Shown here: in pieces, positions 10,201-18,752 of the stretch | How the letters are laid out: every line of letters begins with the position of its first letter | How positions within the stretch are numbered: position 1 is the stretch's first letter | From: JAIXWP01 sp046309775 | GTDB taxonomy: Bacteria > Bacteroidota > Bacteroidia > Flavobacteriales_D > Sanyastnellaceae | Direction of reading: 5' to 3' | Assembly: GCA_046309775.1 (NCBI GenBank) | Contig: JBKCOM010000035.1 | Span: 32,674-96,673 of the forward strand | DNA: 64,000 nucleotides | The notes under the pieces: generated by a model | What the model was told of the DNA's origin: nothing | Database searches by the model: none | Seen by the model: the letters and a program-made list of their open reading frames with translations, nothing else | Made by a program: the position numbers and the translations under genes

Positions 10201-10336
10201 AAAAGTCGATGAACAATGGGTGAAGGATGAAGCGAATGCGAAACTTGCGAGTCTGGATCAGATCGAATCTGGCGGAAGCGGTGGTGGAACAAGAAGCAGC
10301 GAAATCGAAATTGATTTAGTACCAAACAACGAATAA
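7229..10336 (+). CDS. Large periplasmic tetratricopeptide-repeat protein
   Basis: A 1035-residue protein with a signal peptide (cleavage near VQAQ, about 22) followed by TPR-like helical repeats over almost the entire length. Recurrent features include YxxA...F and the A(Y/F)xNxxxAxxxF-type pattern, e.g. FYKRGHSLFEDGDLKSARQDF and YHIAFMHYRAGNYAKAETEI in shorter pieces. The tail is Gly/Ser-rich and acidic. No enzyme domain is visible. Such all-TPR exported proteins of Bacteroidota probably scaffold envelope complexes. It is followed after six bases by a beta-barrel gene, suggesting that the two act together at the outer membrane (inference). Confidence 0.85.
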   Translation: MKARIIIFWIMGILLAQSVQAQEPIALFDKSAVYKEAIHLYDHEKYSASMKKFEEFIGLELDPQNALRINAEYYKGICALYLLQPDAEYQLIRFVREHPDSPWKHHVYFELATFNYQRKSYKKALEWFQEVDQDMLSNDEKIEFFYKRGHSLFEDGDLKSARQDFLEVKQVESQYKQPAIYYYSHIAYEQKEYETALTGFKQLETDANFSPIVPYYIAQIYYKQKKYDELLAYAPGVLQSANEKSTKRVPEIARLIGDAYFIKEKYAEALPYLLQFHEGVEKSEITREDYYQLGYTYYRTQAYENAIKAFAGCDGERDELYQLATYNMADCYLKMNNKEFARNTFSEAASMEFNREIQEDALFNYSKLAFELSYNPFHEAITAFEDYLNKYPNSPRRDEAYEFLLNVYMKTRNYERALASLDKIQNKDNRVKEAYQIVAYNRGVELFQAEDYDRSASFFDKVNTYPMNPLLTSEAKFWKAEISYRKREYSEAIKRYNAFLNDQGAIQSEYYGLANYGIGYSYFKLGNEETNFETMKDLYANANTGFRKFADGNGTKERRKLFDAYLRIGDCFYVNKSYQQAIQYYDKVSDNNEGNKDYAMFQKAMCYGFDGQPDKKAWVIKNMLAEIPDSKFKVDGKYELAKTYLAQNRLEEAANYYNDILQNHATSAYYKKALADMCSYYVKKNNVAKVKETWNTLYTQFPNDPILVDAVAAVRSTLIEDTEFQEQIRNLRIVNIKAEDIESDVYKKASDAAYDGNCDLAIEKLNNYLRQFQPALFGVEANYLLATCCFEKGNQDAALNSYNFVIAQPYSDYTEESLKVAATINFNKKNYEVAADHYADLESIAVIKLNVLEAQIGLMRCYYFLNRKSEAKQYADKVLVNPSTPDDIRFTAHLWRGRIRMEEMDDAGATADFKEVIKRGGSNAAEAKYHIAFMHYRAGNYAKAETEIGEHIEKYSSFTEWKYKAILLLADVYIGKKEYFQARALLNGVLEKVDEQWVKDEANAKLASLDQIESGGSGGGTRSSEIEIDLVPNNE

Positions 10337-10342
10337 GAAATC

Positions 10343-12121
10343 ATGATGAACACGATAAAATATTTTATTGCACTCAGTTTCCTATTCTTGGGTGCTTCAT
10401 TGTTTGCGCAAACTCGGGATAGTGTGATCAATATGGAGTCACAATTTGAGGGTGAACGTCGATTGTTTTTGCGCGATGCAAACAAACTAAGTACAGTTCC
10501 ACTTATCAAAGAGCAGGTCATCGATATGACCACGATTAGATATACGACGCTTCCAACAAGGAAAACGGTAACGATAGAGCCTAAGCCAATTCTAGCGGCA
10601 AAGATTAACGTAGAAGAGAAACTACCAAGGTTATATCGAGGATATATAAGAGCGGGTTTTGGAACATTCGAAACCGTTCCAGTAGATTTTTACTTCATGG
10701 ATGGTCGTTCAAAGAAAGGGACGTATGGCATTCATTACAAACTGCTAAGAAGTTCTGGTCTTGCGCTCGGTGATGGAGATAGTATACCTGATAGATTTAG
10801 CGATAATCGTCTTGAGATTTGGGGAAGACGTTTTTTGAAAAAGCACATTCTCGAAGGCAATGTAAATTGGGAACGGAATGTCAATCATTGGTACGGGTTT
10901 GACAACAAGCAATTCACAGGTGAAGATTTGCTGATGGATAGCCTTCGTCAGCGACTCAATACCTTTGGTGGTAGAGTGAGCTATGCGACATTCGAAAGGG
11001 ATAGCTCGGAGCTTAATTATAAGTTTGATTTGGCTTTGAGAAATACGAAGGATTTGTTTGATGGAAGTGAGACGAATTTTGATTGGGTAGCTACTGCTAG
11101 CCAATTGGTGCGAACAGAGCTTATTTCTGGGGAAGTGGGAATTAACTACAATACATTTTCTTTTGTAGGACCAAACATTGGTCGGTTTGGAGTTCCAATT
11201 CTCGATGAGGACCACATAGAGTCTAGGACTTGGGACAATGCAGTGATTCGCATTATACCGACCGTTCAGACAATATGGAAAGATCTGAGAGCAAAGGTGG
11301 GAGCCGGTTTGTATTTTGAAGGTAGAGGAGATTCGCCTGCGCATTTGTATCCTTTGGCTGAAGTAAGTTACAGTATGTTCAAAGGACTTGTGGTTCCATA
11401 TGCAGGTGTTCGGGGTAGCGTGGAACCGACAACGTATTTGGGCTTGTACAGAGAAAATCCTTTTATCCAGACATTTCCTGATTTAAGAAATAGGAATAAT
11501 AAACTTGAAGTTTATGGAGGTGTCGGAGGAGCTGTATCTAAAACAGTCTCATTCAGTGCTGGTGTGAATTATAATTCTTGGGAGAATTTTGCCTATTTTG
11601 TTAATGATAGCTTGTATCTCAGTGATAGCACAAACGTTCTGTATAGAAGTGTTGGAAATCGTTTTACCATTATTTACGATGATTTGAGAGCCTTAAATAT
11701 TCATGGGGAGATGGCTATTTATAGTGGTGAAAAATGGAAGGCGAATATCCGAGGTGATTGGTTCAACTATACTCTAGGTAATGAAGTACATGCATGGCAT
11801 CAACCAAATTTGAAGTTTACCGCCAGCGGACAGTACAAATTGAGAGATAAGTTCACAGTGGGTGTGGACGTGTTTTATATAGGCTCCAGATGGGCTAAAT
11901 CGCTTGTTCCCGTGGAAGGCGTTGAAGCACAGGCGGATGGTTCATATCATTTCAAGCTTGATGGCTTTACTGATGCCAATATCAACGTGGAATACAAGTA
12001 TAATAAACGCCTTTCAGCATGGGTTCAGTTTAACAATACCCTGGCACTCAGATACCAGCGTTGGAGTGGCTACGATGTTCAGCGATTCTTAGCGATGATG
12101 GGGGCTACTTACGCCTTCTAA
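10343..12121 (+). CDS. Outer-membrane beta-barrel protein, TonB-receptor-like without plug
   Basis: A 592-residue protein with a signal peptide (cleavage after LFAQ, about 23). It has alternating amphipathic strands and a C-terminal aromatic residue (GATYAF-stop), typical of outer-membrane barrels. No plug domain or TonB box is seen. The region 80-110 (KLPRLYRGYIRAGFGTFETV) looks like the first strand. It is translated with the preceding TPR gene (six-base gap). Function unknown; a T9SS or envelope-assembly role is possible, but nothing in the sequence proves it. Confidence 0.75.
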   Translation: MMNTIKYFIALSFLFLGASLFAQTRDSVINMESQFEGERRLFLRDANKLSTVPLIKEQVIDMTTIRYTTLPTRKTVTIEPKPILAAKINVEEKLPRLYRGYIRAGFGTFETVPVDFYFMDGRSKKGTYGIHYKLLRSSGLALGDGDSIPDRFSDNRLEIWGRRFLKKHILEGNVNWERNVNHWYGFDNKQFTGEDLLMDSLRQRLNTFGGRVSYATFERDSSELNYKFDLALRNTKDLFDGSETNFDWVATASQLVRTELISGEVGINYNTFSFVGPNIGRFGVPILDEDHIESRTWDNAVIRIIPTVQTIWKDLRAKVGAGLYFEGRGDSPAHLYPLAEVSYSMFKGLVVPYAGVRGSVEPTTYLGLYRENPFIQTFPDLRNRNNKLEVYGGVGGAVSKTVSFSAGVNYNSWENFAYFVNDSLYLSDSTNVLYRSVGNRFTIIYDDLRALNIHGEMAIYSGEKWKANIRGDWFNYTLGNEVHAWHQPNLKFTASGQYKLRDKFTVGVDVFYIGSRWAKSLVPVEGVEAQADGSYHFKLDGFTDANINVEYKYNKRLSAWVQFNNTLALRYQRWSGYDVQRFLAMMGATYAF

Positions 12122-12195
12122 AATGTTGATGAATTGTTAACAATACTAAGCGATAAAAACTGAGCTGAAATATCAATAATATCAAGGGTTTTCAC

Positions 12196-12239
12196 TATTT
12201 TTGCGATAGGAAAAAAAGGCTGTTTTTTCAGCCTTTTTT
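12196..12239 (+). promoter_or_regulatory. -7 box followed by a terminator hairpin in the gyrB leader
   Basis: TATTTTTG (12196-12203) is a perfect -7 box, but no clear -33 element is seen. Immediately downstream is an A-tract/T-tract hairpin: AAAAAAGGCTG (12212-12222), loop of six T, CAGCCTTTTTT (12229-12239). It should terminate the upstream barrel transcript. If the -7 box is used for gyrB, the transcript meets this terminator within about 35 bases, which would make it an attenuator. Confidence 0.5.
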
Positions 12240-12292
12240 ATTGCCTATAAACAAGTATCTAATTAACCAGTATTAATAATTCAGAACTCCTT

Positions 12293-14254
12293 ATGAGTGA
12301 AGAAACAAAAGCTCCAGCGGTAGCTCAATATACCGCCGATAATATTCAGAGTCTGGAAGGCATGGAGCACGTTAGAATGCGTCCTGCTATGTACATTGGA
12401 GATATCGGAACGCGAGGTCTCCACCATTTGGTGTACGAAGTAGTGGATAACAGTATCGATGAGGCCTTGGCTGGATATTGTGATACCATTCGTGTTACAA
12501 TCAATGAAGGAAACTCCATTACTGTAGAAGATAATGGTCGTGGAATTCCAGTGGATATGCACAAAAAAGAGGGTGTTTCTGCCTTACAGGTTGTAATGAC
12601 GAAAATAGGTGCAGGAGGAAAGTTTGACAAAGGTTCATATAAAGTTTCTGGCGGTCTACACGGTGTCGGAGTGTCTTGTGTGAACGCTCTTTCAACTCAT
12701 CTTAAAGCCGAAGTTCATCGCGATGGCAAAATTTACGTTCAAGAATATTCGATAGGAAAACCATTATTTCCAGTAAAGGAAATTGGAACCACCGACAAGC
12801 GCGGAACTACCGTAACGTTTCAACCAGACGCATCAATTTTTGACGTTACAGAGTATAACCGTGAGACCTTGGCAAGCCGTCTTCGCGAATTGTCATTCTT
12901 GAATAAAGGAATTACGTTGACTTTGGTTGACAAGCGTGAATTGGATGAAAATGGCAATGCAAAAGAAGAGGTCTTTTTATCAAAAGAGGGCTTAAAAGAA
13001 TTCGTCCGTTATGTAGACGAAAATCGTCAGCCAATGATTCAAAAAATCATTCACATGGAGCGCACAGACGGAGAGATACCGGTTGAGGTAGCCATGACAT
13101 ATAACGACTCTTTCAATGAAAATATTCACTCTTACGTGAATAATATCAATACCCATGAAGGTGGAACACACTTGCAGGGTTTTAGAAGAGGACTTACAGC
13201 GACATTGAAAAACTATGCTGAGAAATCAGGTCTTCTTGAAAAATTGAAAATAGAGATTAGCGGTGATGACTTCAGAGAAGGTCTTACTGCCGTTGTTTCT
13301 GTAAAAGTAGCAGAGCCTCAATTTGAGGGGCAGACCAAAACGAAGCTGGGTAATAAGGAGGCAGTAGCGCCGGTTAGCCAGGTCGTAAGCGAAATGCTAG
13401 AGGCATATTTAGAAGAGAACCCAAATGATGCGCGTGCCATCGTCAATAAAGTTATTGTTGCCGCACAAGCCAGAATCGCAGCTCGTAAGGCGCGTGAAAT
13501 GGTTCAAAGAAAGGGTGTTGGTTCAGGAGGAAGTCTGCCAGGTAAATTGGCCGACTGTTCAGAAAAAGATCCACACAAAAGTGAATTGTTCTTGGTAGAG
13601 GGTGACTCTGCGGGCGGAACGGCTAAGCAAGGCCGCGATCGTGTGTTCCAGGCAATTCTTCCATTGAGAGGTAAAATTCTCAACGTTGAAAAAGCCATGC
13701 AGCATAAGATTTTGGAAAATGAAGAGATAAAAAATATCTACACAGCCCTAGGGGTATATATTGGGACTGAGGAAGACAGCAAGGCTTTGAATGTGGCCAA
13801 GCTTCGTTATCATAAAATCGTAATCATGTGTGATGCTGACGTAGATGGATCTCACATTGAAACACTCATTTTGACTTTCTTCTTCCGTCACATGAAGGAG
13901 TTGATCGAACGTGGGCATATCTATATCGCCACACCTCCTCTTTATTTAGTGAAAAAAGGAAATAAGCAGGAGTATGCTTGGAACGAAGAGCAGCGCGATC
14001 GTTTGATTCAAGAGTTAAAAGGAGCCGGAAATGAATCAAGTGTGAACGTTCAGCGCTATAAAGGTCTAGGAGAGATGAATGCTGAGCAGCTTTGGGAAAC
14101 CACACTCAATCCAGACAAGCGCACGCTTCGACGTGTTACGATTGAAAATGCCGCAGAATGTGATCACATCTTCAGCATGTTGATGGGTGATGATGTACCG
14201 CCAAGACGTGCATTCATCGAGGCCAATGCTAAATATGCGAAAATTGATGTTTAG
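12293..14254 (+). CDS. gyrB: DNA gyrase subunit B
   Basis: A 653-residue type IIA topoisomerase subunit with the GHKL ATPase domain first (VVDNSIDEA, EDNGRGIPVD, GGLHGVGVS), the transducer domain, and then the Toprim domain with EGDSAGG and the metal-binding CDADVDGSH. The C-terminus has the usual RYKGLGEMN motif. With GyrA it introduces negative supercoils using ATP. It lacks the extra C-terminal insert of gamma-proteobacterial GyrB, as expected for this phylum. The leader contains a terminator-like hairpin. A terminator follows the stop. Confidence 0.98.
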   Translation: MSEETKAPAVAQYTADNIQSLEGMEHVRMRPAMYIGDIGTRGLHHLVYEVVDNSIDEALAGYCDTIRVTINEGNSITVEDNGRGIPVDMHKKEGVSALQVVMTKIGAGGKFDKGSYKVSGGLHGVGVSCVNALSTHLKAEVHRDGKIYVQEYSIGKPLFPVKEIGTTDKRGTTVTFQPDASIFDVTEYNRETLASRLRELSFLNKGITLTLVDKRELDENGNAKEEVFLSKEGLKEFVRYVDENRQPMIQKIIHMERTDGEIPVEVAMTYNDSFNENIHSYVNNINTHEGGTHLQGFRRGLTATLKNYAEKSGLLEKLKIEISGDDFREGLTAVVSVKVAEPQFEGQTKTKLGNKEAVAPVSQVVSEMLEAYLEENPNDARAIVNKVIVAAQARIAARKAREMVQRKGVGSGGSLPGKLADCSEKDPHKSELFLVEGDSAGGTAKQGRDRVFQAILPLRGKILNVEKAMQHKILENEEIKNIYTALGVYIGTEEDSKALNVAKLRYHKIVIMCDADVDGSHIETLILTFFFRHMKELIERGHIYIATPPLYLVKKGNKQEYAWNEEQRDRLIQELKGAGNESSVNVQRYKGLGEMNAEQLWETTLNPDKRTLRRVTIENAAECDHIFSMLMGDDVPPRRAFIEANAKYAKIDV

Positions 14255-14279
14255 TAGTTAAGAGATATTCGAAAGAAAA

Positions 14280-14307
14280 CCCAGTTCGTTTTGAACTGGG
14301 TTTTTTT
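14280..14307 (+). terminator. gyrB terminator
   Basis: Perfect 8-bp stem CCCAGTTC (14280-14287) / GAACTGGG (14293-14300), loop GTTTT, followed by seven T. Confidence 0.9.
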
Positions 14308-14312
14308 ATGCA

Positions 14313-14346
14313 TAAAAAAAAGCTGCTCCTTTCGGGACAGCTTTTT
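14313..14346 (-). terminator. Terminator of the M43 protease gene
   Basis: Read on the minus strand, AAAAAGCTGTCC pairs with GGAGCAGC plus T-run across a CGAAA loop, with one bulged base. The T-run lies at 14320-14313. It faces the gyrB terminator, giving a back-to-back pair between convergent genes. Confidence 0.8.
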
Positions 14347-14369
14347 CGGTTAAGGTTAAATAAGGTATT

Positions 14370-17069
14370 TTATTTTCTCACTACCAATCGCTGAGAAACA
14401 GAAGTGTTGTTGGTGCGGATAGTCACCATATACATTCCGTCGGTTAAATTCTCAAGCGGAAGCTCGATATTATTTACGCCTGTATTTCTAGAAGCGAAGA
14501 GTTGATTGTACACCAATCTTCCGCTGAGGTCTGTTACAGAAATGGTCACGTCTTGGCTTTCAGTAAGGCTGAATTCCACTTGTGCAGTATTCGCTGTTGG
14601 GTTTGGATAGAGCTTAAAGCTCTCGTTACCTGCAGTCAATTCATCAATACCTACGCTACCAGAGATTGCAAAGTTGTCAATGTACAAATTGTTTGGATAG
14701 CTTCCTGTTCCGAAGATGAAACGGAATAATACGTTTTCTTCATACAATGTGTTTGGGAGAGTGTAAGTCACAGTTCTCCAATCAGCCACGCTAGTTGGTG
14801 TGAAGAAAGAGTTGTAGCTACCAGCAGAAACGAGATTTGTACCAGTGATTTGCGCAGATGTAGAACCTTGAGGTGTTCTGTTTTGCCATGTTTCACCGCA
14901 GTCAGCTGATGTTTGAACGATAAGGAAATCTGTCATGTCTGCAGTAGATGCAGCTCTTGAAGCATATGAATATGCAAAAGAGAAAGTAGCACCAGTTCCG
15001 AAATAATCAGAAAGATCTAGTGCTGGCATATATAGTTCATCCAAGTCTTGGTCACCAGAGTCGATGAGTGACTCATCCATATCGAATCCATTGATGAACA
15101 CACAACCTAAGTCATTGTAACCTGAGGTAGAAGTCCATTGGAAACGAGAAGAGTTGTTGTCAAGATTGCGAACAATGAAATTATTATTGAAAATTTGCTC
15201 GTTGCTAAAATTCTCTTGAATCAAGCCAGACTGATAGTTTGGTGTAGAAGCAACATAAACAGCTGCCTTTGTTTTGCTAGCTGTACCATATTCGTTTGAA
15301 GAAGTGTAAGTAACGGTCTTCCAACCTGGCGTTGTGAAAGTGACTACTGGGTTGCGTAAAGTAGAAGTGATGCCGTCACCAAAATCCCAAGCGTGTTCGG
15401 TTGCAGTAGAGTTTTGTGTGTGATCGAAGAACTGAACTGGAGTACCAACACAAGTTATGATACGCTCAGCATAAAAGTCAGTTTTTGGATAGCAACCTTC
15501 AATTGGATTATTTTCTACACCTGTAAACTCAAGGTTTTGCTGAGTGTAAAGAGTGCTTCTACCAGCAAGTGGTAAATCCAATGCAGCTCTCATTCTTTCA
15601 GCCTGACCTTCAGTGAACATGTTTGAACAGTAAGAATATTCCATATAGTTTTGGATATTCTCGATGCTACCATAGTTACCGTTGAATACGAGGTTGTCAA
15701 TTTCGAAAGAACCTAACTCGTTTTCAGCACCCCAAGCGTAGATTCTGAAAGTAACTGTGTTGTTTCTAACACGTGTAAAGCTTGCGCCTGAAAGTGTAAT
15801 TCTTGATCCATTGATATCAGTAGTGAAGGCGTCGTCTACATTGAATGTAAACACGTTACCAGCAACAGATACGTTTGGATTTGAAGTTATAGTTGCTGAA
15901 AGGTTGGATGCATAGTTATTGGCACTTGTTCTAACTGCATATTTTACGGGGCCGGCGCCATTTCTTCTCACAGAGAAGCGAATGTCTTCAATTGTCATAG
16001 AAGTACCGAGATCAGATGTGATAGAGAACTCGTAGTACTTATTAAGGTTGATGTTGTCAGATTGTTCCCAATTTGAATAGGCGAATCGACCGGATGAAGA
16101 GGGGTTTGCAGATACGCCCACAGCCTTTACTTGACCAAGGGTAAGATTACCATCGCTAATAACAGGAAGAGCGGTCGGATCATCTTGACCAGAAGTGAGT
16201 GTAACACCATCAAATGTATAGGTGTAGTCAGCGTTGAGCTGTGTACTTCCGCAATTGAATACGTTATTGTTTAGTTGAATACAATCATCCCAACCAGCAG
16301 TGATAGGGGTGTCTTCTACATCGTCATCTCCGCATCCGATGGTTGGGTCGTTGTTATCTCCCCAAACGTGCTGAAGATTGAGCCAGTGGCCGATTTCGTG
16401 GGTGAGTGCTCTGGAGAGGCTTGGAGTTGCGGTGCCGATGCTACCGATATAATTGTGGCGGATAATGATTCCATCTCGTAATGCTGAAATACCGTTTGGT
16501 ACTGCGCTCGGATAGTATGCGTAACCAGCCACGCCGTCTTCCATTGTATTTACCACCCATACGTTAAGGTAGCGATCGCGAGGCCAAGGATTGAGTTTTG
16601 ACCCGTCGTTTCCTACATATGTTTCGGTAGAAGCTATGCGGTCAATACCATTAGTACAGTTTCCTTCGAAATCTCTTTGAGCGAGGCGGAACTCGATTTT
16701 ACTGTCAGCTACAATTGGCTTGAAAAAGTCAATTACATCGGACGTATCTTCATTCAATTTTCTGAAGTCTTCATTTAGAATTCGAACTTGGTCGAAGATT
16801 TGTTCGTCAGAGATGTTCTCAATTCCCCAATTATGAATGATGTGAAACACAATAGGGATAACGACTACATCGCCGTCAACTCGATTTTCTCTGTTAGCTG
16901 CGATGAGCTCTCTAATTTGTCTATTGTAATCTTCGGCTCTCTGATTGAATTCAGGATCGCTGTTGCGAAGATGTTGATGCATGTGATCTGCTCCGCAACG
17001 ATGTGGTTGCTGAGCATTAGAAACCAATGCTGTTGAAAGTGCAAATAGGAGAATAAAGATTTTTTTCAT
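14370..17069 (-). CDS. Secreted M43 (pappalysin-like) zinc metalloprotease, T9SS type A substrate
   Basis: An 899-residue secreted endopeptidase. It has a signal peptide (cleavage after SNAQ, about 20) and a propeptide-like segment, then the catalytic domain with HEIGHWLNLQH (zinc ligands His224, His228, His234; Glu225 catalytic) and the Met-turn NYMEY (Met476). The stretch between these two, about 240 residues, is far longer than usual for M43 and contains a beta-rich block from about 270 to 465. A PKD domain lies at about 527-610 (HAWDFGDG), then a jelly-roll-like domain, then a type A T9SS sorting domain (about 820-899, KLYPNPT...MYMV). Likely degrades external protein. It has its own promoter and terminator. 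Confidence 0.9.
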   Translation of the reverse strand: MKKIFILLFALSTALVSNAQQPHRCGADHMHQHLRNSDPEFNQRAEDYNRQIRELIAANRENRVDGDVVVIPIVFHIIHNWGIENISDEQIFDQVRILNEDFRKLNEDTSDVIDFFKPIVADSKIEFRLAQRDFEGNCTNGIDRIASTETYVGNDGSKLNPWPRDRYLNVWVVNTMEDGVAGYAYYPSAVPNGISALRDGIIIRHNYIGSIGTATPSLSRALTHEIGHWLNLQHVWGDNNDPTIGCGDDDVEDTPITAGWDDCIQLNNNVFNCGSTQLNADYTYTFDGVTLTSGQDDPTALPVISDGNLTLGQVKAVGVSANPSSSGRFAYSNWEQSDNINLNKYYEFSITSDLGTSMTIEDIRFSVRRNGAGPVKYAVRTSANNYASNLSATITSNPNVSVAGNVFTFNVDDAFTTDINGSRITLSGASFTRVRNNTVTFRIYAWGAENELGSFEIDNLVFNGNYGSIENIQNYMEYSYCSNMFTEGQAERMRAALDLPLAGRSTLYTQQNLEFTGVENNPIEGCYPKTDFYAERIITCVGTPVQFFDHTQNSTATEHAWDFGDGITSTLRNPVVTFTTPGWKTVTYTSSNEYGTASKTKAAVYVASTPNYQSGLIQENFSNEQIFNNNFIVRNLDNNSSRFQWTSTSGYNDLGCVFINGFDMDESLIDSGDQDLDELYMPALDLSDYFGTGATFSFAYSYASRAASTADMTDFLIVQTSADCGETWQNRTPQGSTSAQITGTNLVSAGSYNSFFTPTSVADWRTVTYTLPNTLYEENVLFRFIFGTGSYPNNLYIDNFAISGSVGIDELTAGNESFKLYPNPTANTAQVEFSLTESQDVTISVTDLSGRLVYNQLFASRNTGVNNIELPLENLTDGMYMVTIRTNNTSVSQRLVVRK

Positions 17070-17092
17070 TGTACAGGCTACATTTTGGGAGT

Positions 17093-17100
17093 CAAATATA
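17093..17100 (-). promoter_or_regulatory. -7 box of the M43 protease gene
   Basis: TATATTTG on the minus strand (17100-17093) matches TAnnTTTG perfectly. The ATG at 17069 is 23 bases downstream. No convincing -33 element is visible. Confidence 0.5.
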
Positions 17101-17201
17101 GTTAATATGACCTAAACATAATACGCTCTTAATATCAGTCATTATATGAATTTAAAGGAGCGTTTTTGAGGGTAATTTCAGGCCTAAGTTGTTGTAAATC
17201 A

Positions 17202-17230
17202 AAAAGAACAACTTGTTAGGTTGTTCTTTT
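17202..17230 (-). terminator. Terminator of the regulator-methyltransferase unit
   Basis: A perfect 11-bp stem, AAAAGAACAAC (17202-17212) with GTTGTTCTTTT (17220-17230), around a 7-base loop. It lies 42 bases beyond the methyltransferase stop on the minus strand and ends in T-rich sequence. Confidence 0.7.
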
Positions 17231-17272
17231 CTGCTTTCTTAGAGTAGTAAAAAATGGTCAAAATGTGTTGAA

Positions 17273-18034
17273 TCAGACGAACTCTCGGCCCTTTACATCT
17301 AGAATTCTAGTAAATTTCTTAAGGCTTCTGAGTACTATGAAGATGATGAATGCAAAGATCAGCGCATACAACCAAAAGGGAGTGATTAAATCTGAAACTG
17401 TTGTGAATCCGTAATGGATATAGTTTTTTAGAATATCAAGCAAGGCGAAAGAAAGGAAAATTGCGAAGAATCCATTGTATTCTCTTTTTAATACGTTTTT
17501 GATGCTGAAATTCCAGCCTGCGCTTTCCCATTTGCTGAATGAAGGCCAAAATGCAGGTGTTTTGGATGCCCAATTAAGATAAGTAGCGCCAAATTTGTTT
17601 CGAAGAAAGAATTCTTCGGCAAACATGATTCTTTCATAATAAACCCAGAAAAGAAGACTACATACAATTGTAAACCACCAGTTGCCGACATAAATAATGA
17701 TTCCAAGCCACATGAAGAAGTTGCCTAAGTATAGTGGATGGCGCACTGTGCTGTAAATGCCTTTGGTATTAAGGGTTTCTGCTACCTGACCTTCTTTTGT
17801 GTTTCGGCCACTAGTGCCTTTGGGAGTAAACCCTACAGTAATTGCTCTGATAATTTGACCTAATAAAGAAACTGCTAAACAGCCCCAAGCCCAGTTAGAA
17901 TTGAAAACCTGCATGTCCTTGTCCAGTTCGAAAACAATAACAGCAGAAGCCAGTACATATAGAACTAATGGCAAATAGCTGCGCCATCTGAACAACCAAT
18001 TACCACTTTTATCAAATTCTTCGATGAGTGCCAT
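17273..18034 (-). CDS. ICMT/PEMT-family membrane methyltransferase
   Basis: A 253-residue integral membrane protein with six or so hydrophobic helices. The motif GIYSTVRHPLYLGNFF (about 92-107) is the S-adenosylmethionine-binding signature of isoprenylcysteine carboxyl methyltransferase-like and phospholipid methyltransferase families, with the downstream ER(I)MFAEE...Y pattern also present. The substrate in bacteria is unknown; lipids or small amphipathic molecules are likely. It lies 42 bases after the NarL-type regulator gene and may be co-transcribed, although a weak TTTCTTTG box lies 17 bases before its start. Confidence 0.8.
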   Translation of the reverse strand: MALIEEFDKSGNWLFRWRSYLPLVLYVLASAVIVFELDKDMQVFNSNWAWGCLAVSLLGQIIRAITVGFTPKGTSGRNTKEGQVAETLNTKGIYSTVRHPLYLGNFFMWLGIIIYVGNWWFTIVCSLLFWVYYERIMFAEEFFLRNKFGATYLNWASKTPAFWPSFSKWESAGWNFSIKNVLKREYNGFFAIFLSFALLDILKNYIHYGFTTVSDLITPFWLYALIFAFIIFIVLRSLKKFTRILDVKGREFV

Positions 18035-18076
18035 AGAATGATTTTAGGCCACAAAGAAACAACATCCTTAACAAAT

Positions 18077-18709
18077 TCAAATAAGATTCTCTCTAATGGC
18101 TTTGCTCACGGCTTCGCCTAAGGAATGTACATGAAGTTTTTCGTAGATTTTGCGAATGTGAGAATTGACTGTATGAAATGAAATGCTCTCCTTTTCTGCA
18201 ATCATCTTATAGCTAAGGCCGTCCACTAAAAGGCTGAGAATATTCTTTTCACGATCGGTGAGTGCATAGTCGGTGGTCGGAGCATTTGACTCTTGAAAGA
18301 ATTTCAAGAGTTTGTTGGCAATGGATGGTGTCATTGGAGCACCGCCCTCGCGGGCTTCTCTTATTGCTTCGACAATTTTTTCGGATGGAGTTTTTTTAAG
18401 CAGATAGCCGCTTGCTCCATTTTTTAGTGATTGAAATACTTTTTCATCATCTTCAAAAACTGTTTGCATTATTACTATGGTCTGAGGTCGAATCTGCTTG
18501 ATGACTCTAGTAGCCTCAATGCCGCTGATTTCTGGCATGTCAATATCCATAAGAACAACATCTGGTTTGAGATCTTTTACCTTTTGATCTGCGAGAAGAC
18601 AATTCTCAAACGCACCAACAAATTCAAAATCGTCGTGCATTCTGATAAGGTATTCTAAACTTTCTCTGCGGTCTTTATTGTCGTCAAATACGGCGATCTT
18701 TATGCTCAT
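18077..18709 (-). CDS. NarL/LuxR-type response regulator
   Basis: A 210-residue DNA-binding response regulator. The receiver domain (about 1-120) has the acidic pocket DD/N near 9-10, phosphoacceptor Asp55 in LMDIDMPE and Lys near 105 in LLKK. The C-terminal LuxR helix-turn-helix (about 145-205) has LTDREKNILSLL and the recognition part ISFHTVNSHIRKIYEKL. It lies 43 bases after the histidine kinase gene and is its likely partner. A TTCATTTG sequence 16 bases before the ATG could be an internal promoter. Confidence 0.93.
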   Translation of the reverse strand: MSIKIAVFDDNKDRRESLEYLIRMHDDFEFVGAFENCLLADQKVKDLKPDVVLMDIDMPEISGIEATRVIKQIRPQTIVIMQTVFEDDEKVFQSLKNGASGYLLKKTPSEKIVEAIREAREGGAPMTPSIANKLLKFFQESNAPTTDYALTDREKNILSLLVDGLSYKMIAEKESISFHTVNSHIRKIYEKLHVHSLGEAVSKAIRENLI

Positions 18710-18752
18710 GCTGTGGGATATTGTGCAAATGAACGATTATAACTTATTAATA

